Positions 1-6,806 of a stretch of DNA of 8,668 nt are shown in pieces (position 1 is the first letter of the stretch; each line of letters starts with the position of its first letter). The DNA lies in contig CALFNI010000586.1 of the NCBI GenBank assembly GCA_937902695.1, forward strand, positions 1-8,668. Reading direction: 5' to 3'. This DNA comes from an uncultured Rhodanobacteraceae bacterium (GTDB lineage: Bacteria > Pseudomonadota > Gammaproteobacteria > Xanthomonadales > Rhodanobacteraceae). Position numbers and translations under genes: made by a program. A model generated the notes under the pieces. The model did no database searches and had not been told where the DNA came from. It worked only from the letters and a program-made list of their open reading frames with translations.

Positions 1-840
1 ATCGAGGCCATCGCCGAACCAGTCGATCGTGATGCCGGCCGCGAGGAACGCCGCGCAGGCGTAATCGCGCACGCTCGATGCCTTGCCCGTCGCAATCACG
101 AACTCGCCGCCTTCGCGGCGCGCGGCCATCGCGGCCATCGCCGCGACATAGTCCGGCGCATAGCCGAAATCGCGCCGTGCATCGAGGTTGCCGAGCAGGA
201 TCGATTCCTCGCGCCCGAGCGCGATGCGCGCCGCGCCGATGCTGAGCTTGCGCGTCACGAACGACGGATCGCGCCATTCGGATTCGTGGTTGAACAGGAT
301 CGCGCTGGATGCGCAAAGGCCATGCGTCGCGCGCCAGCTCGCAACCGCGCCATGCGCGAGCAGCTTGGAAAGTCCGTACGGCGAGATCGCGGTCAGCGGC
401 GTCGCTTCGCTCTGCGGCGCCTCGGCCGGTGCCCCGAAGATTTCGGCGCTCGACGCGAGCACGAAATGCGCGTCCGGCTTTCGCGCGCGGACGGCTTCGA
501 GCATGCGCACGGTGCCGATGCCATTCGCTTCGATGCTGCCGACCGGATCGGCGAACGACGCGGCGACGCTCGACTGGCCCGCGAAATGGAATACCGCGTC
601 CGGCGCCGCCGCGGCGACGACGGCATCGCACATCTCGCCATCGAGCGGGTCGAGCGCCCGCAGTTCGAGCGCCGCGTGATCGGCGATGCCGAGCTCGCGC
701 AGGCGCCAGAAATCGGTGCGCCCGCCCGACCGATGCGTGCCGACGACGCCGATGCCGGCGCGCAGCAGCTGCGAGGCGAGCAGCGCACCGTCCTGGCCGC
801 TGATGCCGGTGACGAGCGCACGGCGATACGGGAGGCTCAT
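1..840 (-). CDS. gmd: GDP-mannose 4,6-dehydratase, C-terminus cut by the window edge
   Basis: Predicted cytoplasmic NADP-dependent short-chain dehydrogenase that converts GDP-D-mannose to GDP-4-keto-6-deoxy-D-mannose, the precursor of GDP-D-rhamnose, GDP-L-fucose and related sugars. The frame is open for 280 codons from ATG 840 to base 1; full-length family members have about 320-370 residues. Seen in the translation: Rossmann glycine motif TGISGQDG (11-18), HFAGQSSV (85-92), catalytic-type Ser131/Glu133 in SSAEIFG, Tyr155 and Lys159 in YGLSK, FNHES (183-187), FVTRK (194-198), LGNLDARRD (216-224) and the late FVIATG (247-252). These are Gmd hallmarks. RDFGYA replaces the commoner RDWGHA. The ATG overlaps the stop of the upstream glycosyltransferase (ATGA, 837-840), which fixes the start and suggests translational coupling. 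A related GDP-sugar dehydratase of the same family is the main alternative. Confidence 0.88.
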   Translation of the reverse strand, partial: MSLPYRRALVTGISGQDGALLASQLLRAGIGVVGTHRSGGRTDFWRLRELGIADHAALELRALDPLDGEMCDAVVAAAAPDAVFHFAGQSSVAASFADPVGSIEANGIGTVRMLEAVRARKPDAHFVLASSAEIFGAPAEAPQSEATPLTAISPYGLSKLLAHGAVASWRATHGLCASSAILFNHESEWRDPSFVTRKLSIGAARIALGREESILLGNLDARRDFGYAPDYVAAMAAMAARREGGEFVIATGKASSVRDYACAAFLAAGITIDWFGDGLD

Positions 841-2291
841 CGCGTCTCCGGAAAGCTGCGTGCAGCGATGATTGCACGTTCGGCGCAGGCTTCGATGCTT
901 GCCGCGGCGCGGCGCTCTGTCAGCGGGACGCCGAGCATCGAGGCGATGCGCACCAGCGCGGGCGGCAGCCCGCCGTCGACGACGATCGCCTCGACGGCGT
1001 CCGCCTGCAGCGAATCCCACAGGCCGCGTTCGTCGAACGGCGCGTCGCGCTCCATCGCGAGCACGCGGAGTCCGGGCGCGGACGCCTCTGCCGTCGCGTA
1101 AATGCGCCTGACACGCCAGTCGAGCACGCGGCGCTCGAACGAATGCAGCGTCGCGGCGACGTCGGCCTCATAGTTCGGCCAGCGCTCGCGCAATACGGCC
1201 ATGCCTGCAGCGCCGAGCTCCGCGCGCCGCTCGTGGCCGAAGCTCGCGCTCCGCGCGTGATGCACGTAGACGTTGCCGGCGATCAGGTGACGCAGGCCGC
1301 GCGCCGACGCGCGCTGGCAGAAATCGTTCTCTTCGCCGTAGCCCTGCGGGAACGCGCCTTCATCGAGCGTGCCGACCGCATCGAGGACGGCGCGCCGGAT
1401 GTACATGCAGAAGCCGTTGCCGGTGGGCAGCGCGGGATATGCGTGTCCGGCGCCGTGCCAGAGCGCGCGCGCAGTATCGTCGAGCGTCCAGCACGCGGGC
1501 ATCGCGTTCTCGCGCTCGAGCTCGGGCACCGAGAATGCGCCGGCGTTGTCGGAGACGGCGGTCACGGTCGCGACGTCGCCGGCGCCCGCTGCAGCGCGGC
1601 GCAAACCGGTCAGCCAGTTGGGGCCGACCTCGGTGTCTGCATTGAGCAGCACGACGTCGGCGCGGCCTGCCTCGGCGATGCCGCGATTCGCGGTCGCCGT
1701 GAAGCCGCGATTGCGTTCGTTGCGCAGCACGGTGACGTTCGCGCGCGTGGCGTGGCGCGCGAGCAGCGGCGCGATCCCGGCATCGGGGCTCGCATCGTCG
1801 ATGACGATCAGCCGCGCGCGTCCGGTGGTGTGCGCGAACACGGCATCGAGGCAGCGCTCGACGAACGCCGGCGCCCCGTACACCGGCACGACGATCGCGA
1901 CCTCGGCCGATGCGCAGTCGACGCCGAACGGCACGTGTGCGCCGATGTCGCCGAGATCCGCGCCCGCGTCGCGTGCCGCGTGCGTGCCGCCGTCGCCGAA
2001 GCGGATTGCGAACGGCGCGTCGACGAGCGGAACGCCGCCGCGCCCGCTGCGCAGCGTCGCGCCGACCTCATCGCGCGCGACCGGCGCGAACGCGAAGTCG
2101 AAGCGTGCGACGCCAGCCGCGCCGACGGGCTCTTCCCAGAAGAAGCTGCCGTCGAGATCGAGCGCGACGCGCTCGACGCCGCGCGCGGGATCGATGCGCA
2201 CGGTCAGCGCGCGGCCCGACCATTGGACATCGACGGACTGCGGGCGCAGCGGCGAGGATCGCATGGAGCGGGCGCGCAGGAACGAGAGCAT
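837..2291 (-). CDS. GT2-family glycosyltransferase with N- and C-terminal extensions
   Basis: A 484-residue cytoplasmic glycosyltransferase, probably adding sugars to the surface glycan made by this locus; donor and acceptor are not predictable. Residues about 1-125 are a beta-rich region without a recognised catalytic motif. Residues about 131-385 are a GT2 (GT-A) domain: IVVPVYG (133-139), nucleotide-binding DDASPD (165-170), the DXD-like LNADTEV (216-222), and GYGEENDFC (317-325) carrying the likely catalytic acidic residue, followed by HH at 344-345. Residues about 400-484 look Rossmann-like (LRVLAMERD, then VEAIVVDGG) and may be a short remnant of a second glycosyltransferase domain. The ATG is 9 nt after the stop of the GT2-GT4-sulfotransferase gene. 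No clear Shine-Dalgarno sequence is visible, and Met10 is an alternative start. The stop overlaps the gmd start. Confidence 0.88.
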   Translation of the reverse strand: MLSFLRARSMRSSPLRPQSVDVQWSGRALTVRIDPARGVERVALDLDGSFFWEEPVGAAGVARFDFAFAPVARDEVGATLRSGRGGVPLVDAPFAIRFGDGGTHAARDAGADLGDIGAHVPFGVDCASAEVAIVVPVYGAPAFVERCLDAVFAHTTGRARLIVIDDASPDAGIAPLLARHATRANVTVLRNERNRGFTATANRGIAEAGRADVVLLNADTEVGPNWLTGLRRAAAGAGDVATVTAVSDNAGAFSVPELERENAMPACWTLDDTARALWHGAGHAYPALPTGNGFCMYIRRAVLDAVGTLDEGAFPQGYGEENDFCQRASARGLRHLIAGNVYVHHARSASFGHERRAELGAAGMAVLRERWPNYEADVAATLHSFERRVLDWRVRRIYATAEASAPGLRVLAMERDAPFDERGLWDSLQADAVEAIVVDGGLPPALVRIASMLGVPLTERRAAASIEACAERAIIAARSFPETR

Positions 2292-2300
2292 CGCGCGAGC

Positions 2301-4976
2301 TTAGCCGCAGGCGCGCGCGGATGCAGCTTCGGTGCCGGTGGGCTCGCAATCGCCCGCGTCCTCGCCGGCGACATCGCGCGCGAGGATGCTGCCGTCGGCG
2401 ATCGCGGCGACGAGCTCGCGCTGCGCCGGGCTGAGCGCGTCACGCTGCGCCTCGGCCGCGTGCTGACGGTGCAGCGCGGGCTCGATCCAGGCATTGACGG
2501 TCGCCGCGCTCGCAGCGCGAAGCCCCTCGATGCCGAACGCGACGAGCGCCGCGTGAAGGCGCGCCGCTGCCGCGAGCGGACGGGCGACGACGTCGGCGTA
2601 ATCGACGACGACGCGCGGCCAGCCGCGCGTTGCGGCGAACGCGGCGCGCGTGTAGCGCTCCCAGAGCGCCAGCGCTTCGTCGCGGCCCAGCCCGTCGCGC
2701 GATTCGAGCGACGCGGCCACTTCGAGCGGATCGCGCACGACGTGCACGAACACCGGCCGCGTCAGCAGCGGCAGCAGCTCGCGAACGACGAGGCAGAGCC
2801 GCGGTTCCTTGATGAACCACGGGCGGCGCGCGTCGAGCGTCTGCAGCACCGTGGACGCTTCGCGCCGGAACGCATCGACCGCCGCAGCCGGCGCCGCCGA
2901 AGGCGGGCGCTTCCAGTCGCCGCCGGCCGCGGCGAGGCGGCGCAGGCACGCGCCGTGCAGCGCGCCGAGCTCGTAGTGGCCGCGCGGATTGTCGGGGCCG
3001 ATCAGCAATGCGGCATCGTCGCCGGGCCACGCGCCCATGCGTGCGAGCAGGCCCGCGACGCTCGACGTACCCGAGCGGTGCATGCCGAGCACGACGATCT
3101 GCCCGCTGGCCCGCGCGTCGTCGGCGGCCATGTGCGCGCGCGGACTGACGCGCGGCTGCGCCAGCGTTCCGCCGCTGGCGAGCAGCTCGACCAGCCGATC
3201 GGCCGTGGCATCGAGATCGTGGCGCGACGCGAAGGCCGCGGCACGCGCCGACGCGCCGACGGCGAGCACGTCGCGGCGCTCGAATACGTCGCGCAGGCGC
3301 GCCGCGAGCGAGTCCGGGTCGGGTTCGGCCCAGCGACAGCCCTGCTGCGCCGGGTCGTCGAGGAGGCGCGCGACGTCGATCGGATGACCGTGCGCACGCA
3401 CGAGCGCGGCCTGGCTTCCGAACGCGGTCGCGATCAGCGGCTTGCCGCACGCGAGCGCATCGGACGCGTACGGATTCCAGCCGCCGCCGCGGCGCACGCT
3501 GACGTATGCGTCGCCCGCCGCGAGCAGCTGCGCGCGCTGGTAGTCGGGGAACGCCCAGTTCGCGATCACGCGCACGCGTGCGCCCGTGCCCGCGCGCGCG
3601 GATTCGAGCGCGGCGTTCGCATCGACACCGGCCGCAGGCTCGACGACGAGCAGCAGCTCGACCGGCTCGCCGGCGCCGAACGTGCGGCGGAACGTCGAAA
3701 CGAGCAGCTCCGGCGCGTCGCGCGAGACATCGCCAATGGTCGCGACGAACACGAAATTGCCGTGCTCGTCGCGCGGCGCCGGTACGCGCGGATGACAGTA
3801 GTCGCGATCGACGCCGAGCGGAACCACTTCGATCGGCACGCGGACGCCGGCCGCGCGAAACGCCTCGGCCTGGAACTCATCCGGCACGAGCAGGCGGTCG
3901 AGCGCGCGGGCGCTCTCGGCCCACCGCGCGGGCACGCGATCCCATTCGCCGAAGCCGAGACCGGCGCGGAAACGTCCCTGCGCTTTCTCGAAGTGCGGCG
4001 CGGGCGCGCAGACGAGCGCGGCGCCGGGCGTCGTTGCCCAGCGCCGGCGGGCGGCGAGGTCGACGCGGTAATCCTCGGGCGCGGCGATCTCGCCCGCGAC
4101 CGGTGCGAACGCCATGCGCAATCCGCGCGCGTCGAGCCGGCGCAGCAAGGTGCGCGCGAGAATCGCATACGCGGGCGGGAACCGCGTCGTGCCCTGCCAC
4201 AGCACCGTGCCGCGATAGTCGTCGGCGAGCCGTTTCTGCCAGCGCTCCGCGAAGCTCGCGCGGCTCGCTTCCCAGAGCCGGCGGCGGAATCCGCCGTCGT
4301 CCTGCGTCGAGCCGTGCTGGTCGTGCCGTATCGTCACGTCGCCGGCGACGACGGTCGCGATGCCCGCGGCGGCGGCGCGAAGGCAATAATCCGTGTCCTC
4401 GAAATAACTGTGGAACACCGGATCCAGCGCGCCGATGCGAACGAGGCAGTCGCGGCGGATGTATGCCAGCGCAAACGCGATGCCCTGCACGCGGCGCGTT
4501 CGCGTGAACTGCGCGATCTCGCGCTCGACGGTGCCGCTTTCGGTCTGCTGGCCCCAGAGCGCGTCGGGCTCTATGAAGCCGCCGGCATGATAGAGCCGGC
4601 CTTCGGGCTCCGGCCCGAGCAGCCGGCAGCCGACGACGCCGATGTCGGGCGCCGCATAGGCCGCGTCGCGCAGCCGATTCAGCCAGTCGCGCTGCGTGAA
4701 CCGGAGATCGTTGTTGAGGAGAACGACGTCGTCGTCGGGCCTTGCCGCCGCGATGCCGGCATTCATGCCGCGCACGAAGCCGAGGTTTTCCGGCAGGCGC
4801 AGGTAGCGCACGCGCGATGCGTACGCGGCGATCGCGTCGGGCGTGTCGTCGCTGCTGCCGTTGTCGACGACGATGACTTCGCAATCGTCGAGATCGGTTG
4901 CGAAAAGCGAATCGAGGCAGCGCCGCGTCAGCGGCCACTGGTTCCACGCGAGCACGATCAGCGCGGCGGCGCGCAT
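2301..4976 (-). CDS. Three-domain protein: GT2 glycosyltransferase, GT4-like glycosyltransferase, sulfotransferase
   Basis: An 891-residue cytoplasmic protein predicted to extend and sulfate a surface glycan. Residues 1-270 are a GT2 domain: VLAWNQW (8-14), VDNGSSDD (37-44), LLNNDLRF (86-93), HAGG (130-133) and FEDTDYCLR (192-200) with the likely catalytic acid. Residues about 285-605 are a GT-B domain of GT4 type: LVPDEF (363-368), VVPLGVD (384-390) and ACGKP (509-513). Its EX7E signature is degenerate, with Gly498 and Asp506 at the two Glu positions. Residues about 624-865 resemble bacterial sulfotransferases: the PAPS 5'-phosphosulfate loop GMHRSGTSS (631-639), NPRGHYEL (663-670), FIKEPRLCL (721-729) and the 3'-phosphate-binding VVRDPLEVAASL (746-757). 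The ATG follows the preceding stop by one base (TGACATG). The stop is TAA at 2303-2301. Domain assignments come from motif recognition; the sugars and sulfated position are unknown. Confidence 0.88.
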   Translation of the reverse strand: MRAAALIVLAWNQWPLTRRCLDSLFATDLDDCEVIVVDNGSSDDTPDAIAAYASRVRYLRLPENLGFVRGMNAGIAAARPDDDVVLLNNDLRFTQRDWLNRLRDAAYAAPDIGVVGCRLLGPEPEGRLYHAGGFIEPDALWGQQTESGTVEREIAQFTRTRRVQGIAFALAYIRRDCLVRIGALDPVFHSYFEDTDYCLRAAAAGIATVVAGDVTIRHDQHGSTQDDGGFRRRLWEASRASFAERWQKRLADDYRGTVLWQGTTRFPPAYAILARTLLRRLDARGLRMAFAPVAGEIAAPEDYRVDLAARRRWATTPGAALVCAPAPHFEKAQGRFRAGLGFGEWDRVPARWAESARALDRLLVPDEFQAEAFRAAGVRVPIEVVPLGVDRDYCHPRVPAPRDEHGNFVFVATIGDVSRDAPELLVSTFRRTFGAGEPVELLLVVEPAAGVDANAALESARAGTGARVRVIANWAFPDYQRAQLLAAGDAYVSVRRGGGWNPYASDALACGKPLIATAFGSQAALVRAHGHPIDVARLLDDPAQQGCRWAEPDPDSLAARLRDVFERRDVLAVGASARAAAFASRHDLDATADRLVELLASGGTLAQPRVSPRAHMAADDARASGQIVVLGMHRSGTSSVAGLLARMGAWPGDDAALLIGPDNPRGHYELGALHGACLRRLAAAGGDWKRPPSAAPAAAVDAFRREASTVLQTLDARRPWFIKEPRLCLVVRELLPLLTRPVFVHVVRDPLEVAASLESRDGLGRDEALALWERYTRAAFAATRGWPRVVVDYADVVARPLAAAARLHAALVAFGIEGLRAASAATVNAWIEPALHRQHAAEAQRDALSPAQRELVAAIADGSILARDVAGEDAGDCEPTGTEAASARACG

Positions 4977-4977
4977 G

Positions 4978-5265
4978 TCAGCGGAGCTCGACGTCGGCGC
5001 CGCGCCGGACGATCTCCAGCGCGCGATCGATGTCGTCGGTGGCGAAACGCGCGAAGCCGAGCAGCAGGATGCCGACGGCCGCGTCGGCGCCGTCGCCCGC
5101 GGCGCGGATGCGCGCGAGCTCGGCGTCGATGTCCGCGCGCTCGATGCGCTCGCGCGGCGCGAGTCGTGCGGCGAGCGCGAGCAGCTCGCGCGGCGATGCG
5201 TCGAGCCGCGCGGCGAGCGTCGCGAGCCGTGCAGCGTCTATTTCGCGCGGCGTCGCTGCGCTCAT
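4978..5265 (-). CDS. Small predicted all-helical protein of unknown function (95 aa)
   Basis: I do not recognise this protein. Its reality is supported by position: its ATG overlaps the stop of the ABC ATPase as ATGA (5262-5265), and its TGA sits one base before the ATG of the three-domain glycosyltransferase, so it fills the gap between two certain genes exactly. The 95 residues are rich in Ala, Arg, Leu, Asp and Glu, with about five likely amphipathic helices (roughly 8-20, 23-36, 43-57, 62-75, 78-88) and no Cys. There is no signal peptide; the hydrophobic run ILLLGF (66-71) is too short to span a membrane. It is therefore probably cytoplasmic. The helical make-up argues against it being a detached Wzt carbohydrate-binding domain, which is a beta-sandwich. 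A role as an adaptor or regulator of glycan assembly or export is inferred only from its neighbours. Confidence 0.72.
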   Translation of the reverse strand: MSAATPREIDAARLATLAARLDASPRELLALAARLAPRERIERADIDAELARIRAAGDGADAAVGILLLGFARFATDDIDRALEIVRRGADVELR

Positions 5266-5972
5266 GCCGCGCTGCCGACCGGATGCATGTCGCGATGATA
5301 GGCCGCGAACACGGTGTCGCGGTCGGCTTCGAGCACGCTCTTGCCGTGCTCGATCCAGAGCACGCGGTTGCAGATCGACGCGATCTGGCTCTCGTCGTGG
5401 CTGACCAGCACGACCGTGTGACCCTCGCCCATGCGCGCGCGGAGCGCGGCGCCGGATTTGTGCTGGAACTCGGCATCGCCCACCGAAAGCACTTCGTCGA
5501 TCAGCAGCACGTCGGGCTCGACCTGGATCGCGACCGAGAACGCAAGGCGCATCGTCATGCCGGCCGAGTAGGCCGCGATCGGCTGCTCGAAGAAATCGCC
5601 GAGCTCGGAGAACTCGCGGATCGCCGCGAGCCGCGCGAAGATGTCGCGGCGGCGCAGGCCGATCAACAGGCCCGAGAGCACCGCGTTGTCGCGGCCGGAG
5701 AGGTGCGGCACGAAGCCGAGCGCGAGCGAAAGCAGCTGGCACGACACCGGCGCGCGGCGGATCGTGCCGCGGTCCGGCGCGAGAATGCCGGCGATCGTGC
5801 GCAGCAGCGTCGACTTGCCGGCGCCGTTGCGGCCTATCACGCCGAGGCGCTCGCCGCGGCGAAGCTGCAGGCTGACGTCTTCGAGCGCCCAGAAATGGCC
5901 GCCCGACATGCGGCGCTGCGCGTTGAATGCGACGCCGACGTTTTCGAGCTCGATCAGGACGTCGCCGCTCAT
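5262..5972 (-). CDS. wzt: Polysaccharide ABC exporter ATPase (Wzt/KpsT type, short form)
   Basis: ATP-binding subunit that powers export of a lipid-linked polysaccharide across the inner membrane with the permease encoded just upstream. The 236 residues form one complete nucleotide-binding domain: Walker A GRNGAGKST (47-55), the LGFVPHLSGRDN stretch (85-96) typical of the Wzt/KpsT/TagH branch in place of a standard Q-loop, ABC signature YSAGM (135-139), Walker B VLLIDE (155-160), LSVGD (162-166) and switch His192 in VLVSHD. Wzt proteins that recognise a terminal glycan modification carry an additional C-terminal domain of roughly 200 residues; it is absent here, so this resembles KpsT and short Wzt proteins. 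The start at 5972 was chosen because it overlaps the permease stop (ATGA) and fits the family N-terminus; the frame is open further upstream, but that part only shadows the permease gene. The symbol reflects the family, not a proven orthologue. Confidence 0.93.
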   Translation of the reverse strand: MSGDVLIELENVGVAFNAQRRMSGGHFWALEDVSLQLRRGERLGVIGRNGAGKSTLLRTIAGILAPDRGTIRRAPVSCQLLSLALGFVPHLSGRDNAVLSGLLIGLRRRDIFARLAAIREFSELGDFFEQPIAAYSAGMTMRLAFSVAIQVEPDVLLIDEVLSVGDAEFQHKSGAALRARMGEGHTVVLVSHDESQIASICNRVLWIEHGKSVLEADRDTVFAAYHRDMHPVGSAA

Positions 5973-6730
5973 GTCGCGAGCTTCGGATAGCGCGGCGCGA
6001 GGCGGCTGACGAACATCGCGCCGAGCCAGCACGCGATGAGTGATATCGCGGTGACCTTGCTGAGGCCGACCCAGTTCGGCCAGCGGCCGTACATCAATAT
6101 TCCGCGCGTCGCTTCCATCAGCACGGCGACGGGATTGAGCGCCATGATCGTGCTGAGAGGCGGCGGCACCTTGTCGAGCGCGAAGACGACGCCGGAGAGG
6201 AACATCACGACCGTCAGCACCTGCTCGATGACGAAGCGCATGTCCGGCACGAGCGGCACGAGCGCGGCGACGACGAAGCCTGCTCCGGCGGCGGCGAGAA
6301 ACGTCACGGCGAAGACGATCGGGAGCGCAAGGTACGCCGCGTTCGGCGGGTAGCCCGCGCACCAGAGGATGACCAGGAGAAGCGCGAGAATGAAAAAGAA
6401 CTTGACCGTGTCCGACAGCATCGCGATCAGCGGAAACACATGCGGCGGCAGCGACACCTGGCGCACCATCGCGAGGTTCGTCCAGATCGCGTAGCCGCCG
6501 TGCGTGATGCACGACTTCATCCACTGCCAGACCGTGAGGCCGATCAGGAGGAACGGCAGGTAATCCGGGCCGCCGCTCTTCAGGATCACGTCGAAGACGA
6601 GATAGAACGCGCCCATCATCAGGGCAGGTTCAAGCACCCACCAGAGGAGTCCGAGGTAGCTCCTCGCCGCTTCCGCGCGAAGCTCGGCGTAGGTGCTGAA
6701 GAGGACGAGCTCGATCAGGTGCTGGCGCAT
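5969..6730 (-). CDS. wzm: Polysaccharide ABC exporter permease (Wzm/KpsM type, ABC-2 family)
   Basis: Inner-membrane subunit that, with the following ATPase, exports a lipid-linked polysaccharide. The 253 residues have the family's usual length and about six hydrophobic segments (roughly 29-50, 58-75, 107-125, 134-160, 168-186 and 224-243). Typical features are the cytoplasmic amphipathic N-terminus before RSYLGLLWWVLEP (23-35), LIGLTVWQW (62-70), FLSGVVFALDKVP (177-189) before LNPVAVLMEATR (198-209), and a short C-terminal tail. The start at 6730 is the only ATG giving a family-like N-terminus. Upstream residues in the same frame are Arg-rich and overlap the end of the preceding gene. No good Shine-Dalgarno is visible before this ATG. 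The gene is noticeably less GC-rich in places (for example 6361-6420) than the glycosyltransferase genes, partly because of hydrophobic codons. Its stop overlaps the ATPase start. Confidence 0.92.
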   Translation of the reverse strand: MRQHLIELVLFSTYAELRAEAARSYLGLLWWVLEPALMMGAFYLVFDVILKSGGPDYLPFLLIGLTVWQWMKSCITHGGYAIWTNLAMVRQVSLPPHVFPLIAMLSDTVKFFFILALLLVILWCAGYPPNAAYLALPIVFAVTFLAAAGAGFVVAALVPLVPDMRFVIEQVLTVVMFLSGVVFALDKVPPPLSTIMALNPVAVLMEATRGILMYGRWPNWVGLSKVTAISLIACWLGAMFVSRLAPRYPKLAT

Positions 6731-6806
6731 GCGTTGCGGGAGCGTTTTGCGGCGGTGCTGCAGGGCTCGCGAGGATACCGGAATCGGCCGCAGGCGGCCC
6801 GCCGGA
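6731..6806 (-). other. 76-nt gap between the GT-C gene and the permease gene
   Basis: This is the largest non-coding gap in the window. On the minus strand it has no Shine-Dalgarno-like purine run before the permease ATG and no hairpin plus T-run terminator. A TATCCT at 6777-6772 resembles a -10 box, but GGGCCG lies where the -35 box should be, so I do not call a promoter. The permease frame is open through the gap, with CTG as the only conceivable start codons. Confidence 0.4.

Noticed and set aside
286..1101. Plus-strand open frame over the gmd region
   Set aside because: It is antisense to Gmd and the GT2 C-terminus, which carry clear family motifs; its own translation is compositionally biased and unrecognisable.
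5053..5070. Hydrophobic run in the 95-residue protein as a membrane anchor
   Set aside because: Only about six to nine hydrophobic residues lie between charged ones, too short for a membrane span.
1143..5990. Very long plus-strand open frame (1615 codons) covering most of the locus
   Set aside because: It lies codon-for-codon opposite the GT2, three-domain and ATPase genes. It stays open because those GC-rich genes avoid TTA, CTA and TCA codons. Its translation is low-complexity (Arg, Ala, Asp, Glu) with no recognisable domain.
5973..6524. N-terminal extension of the ATPase to an ATG at 6524
   Set aside because: It would overlap most of the permease gene out of frame, and the ATPase family N-terminus fits the ATG at 5972.
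6772..6777. TATCCT as a -10 promoter box before the permease
   Set aside because: GGGCCG sits at the -35 position with 17-bp spacing, which is not a match; one hexamer is weak evidence in a 76-nt gap.
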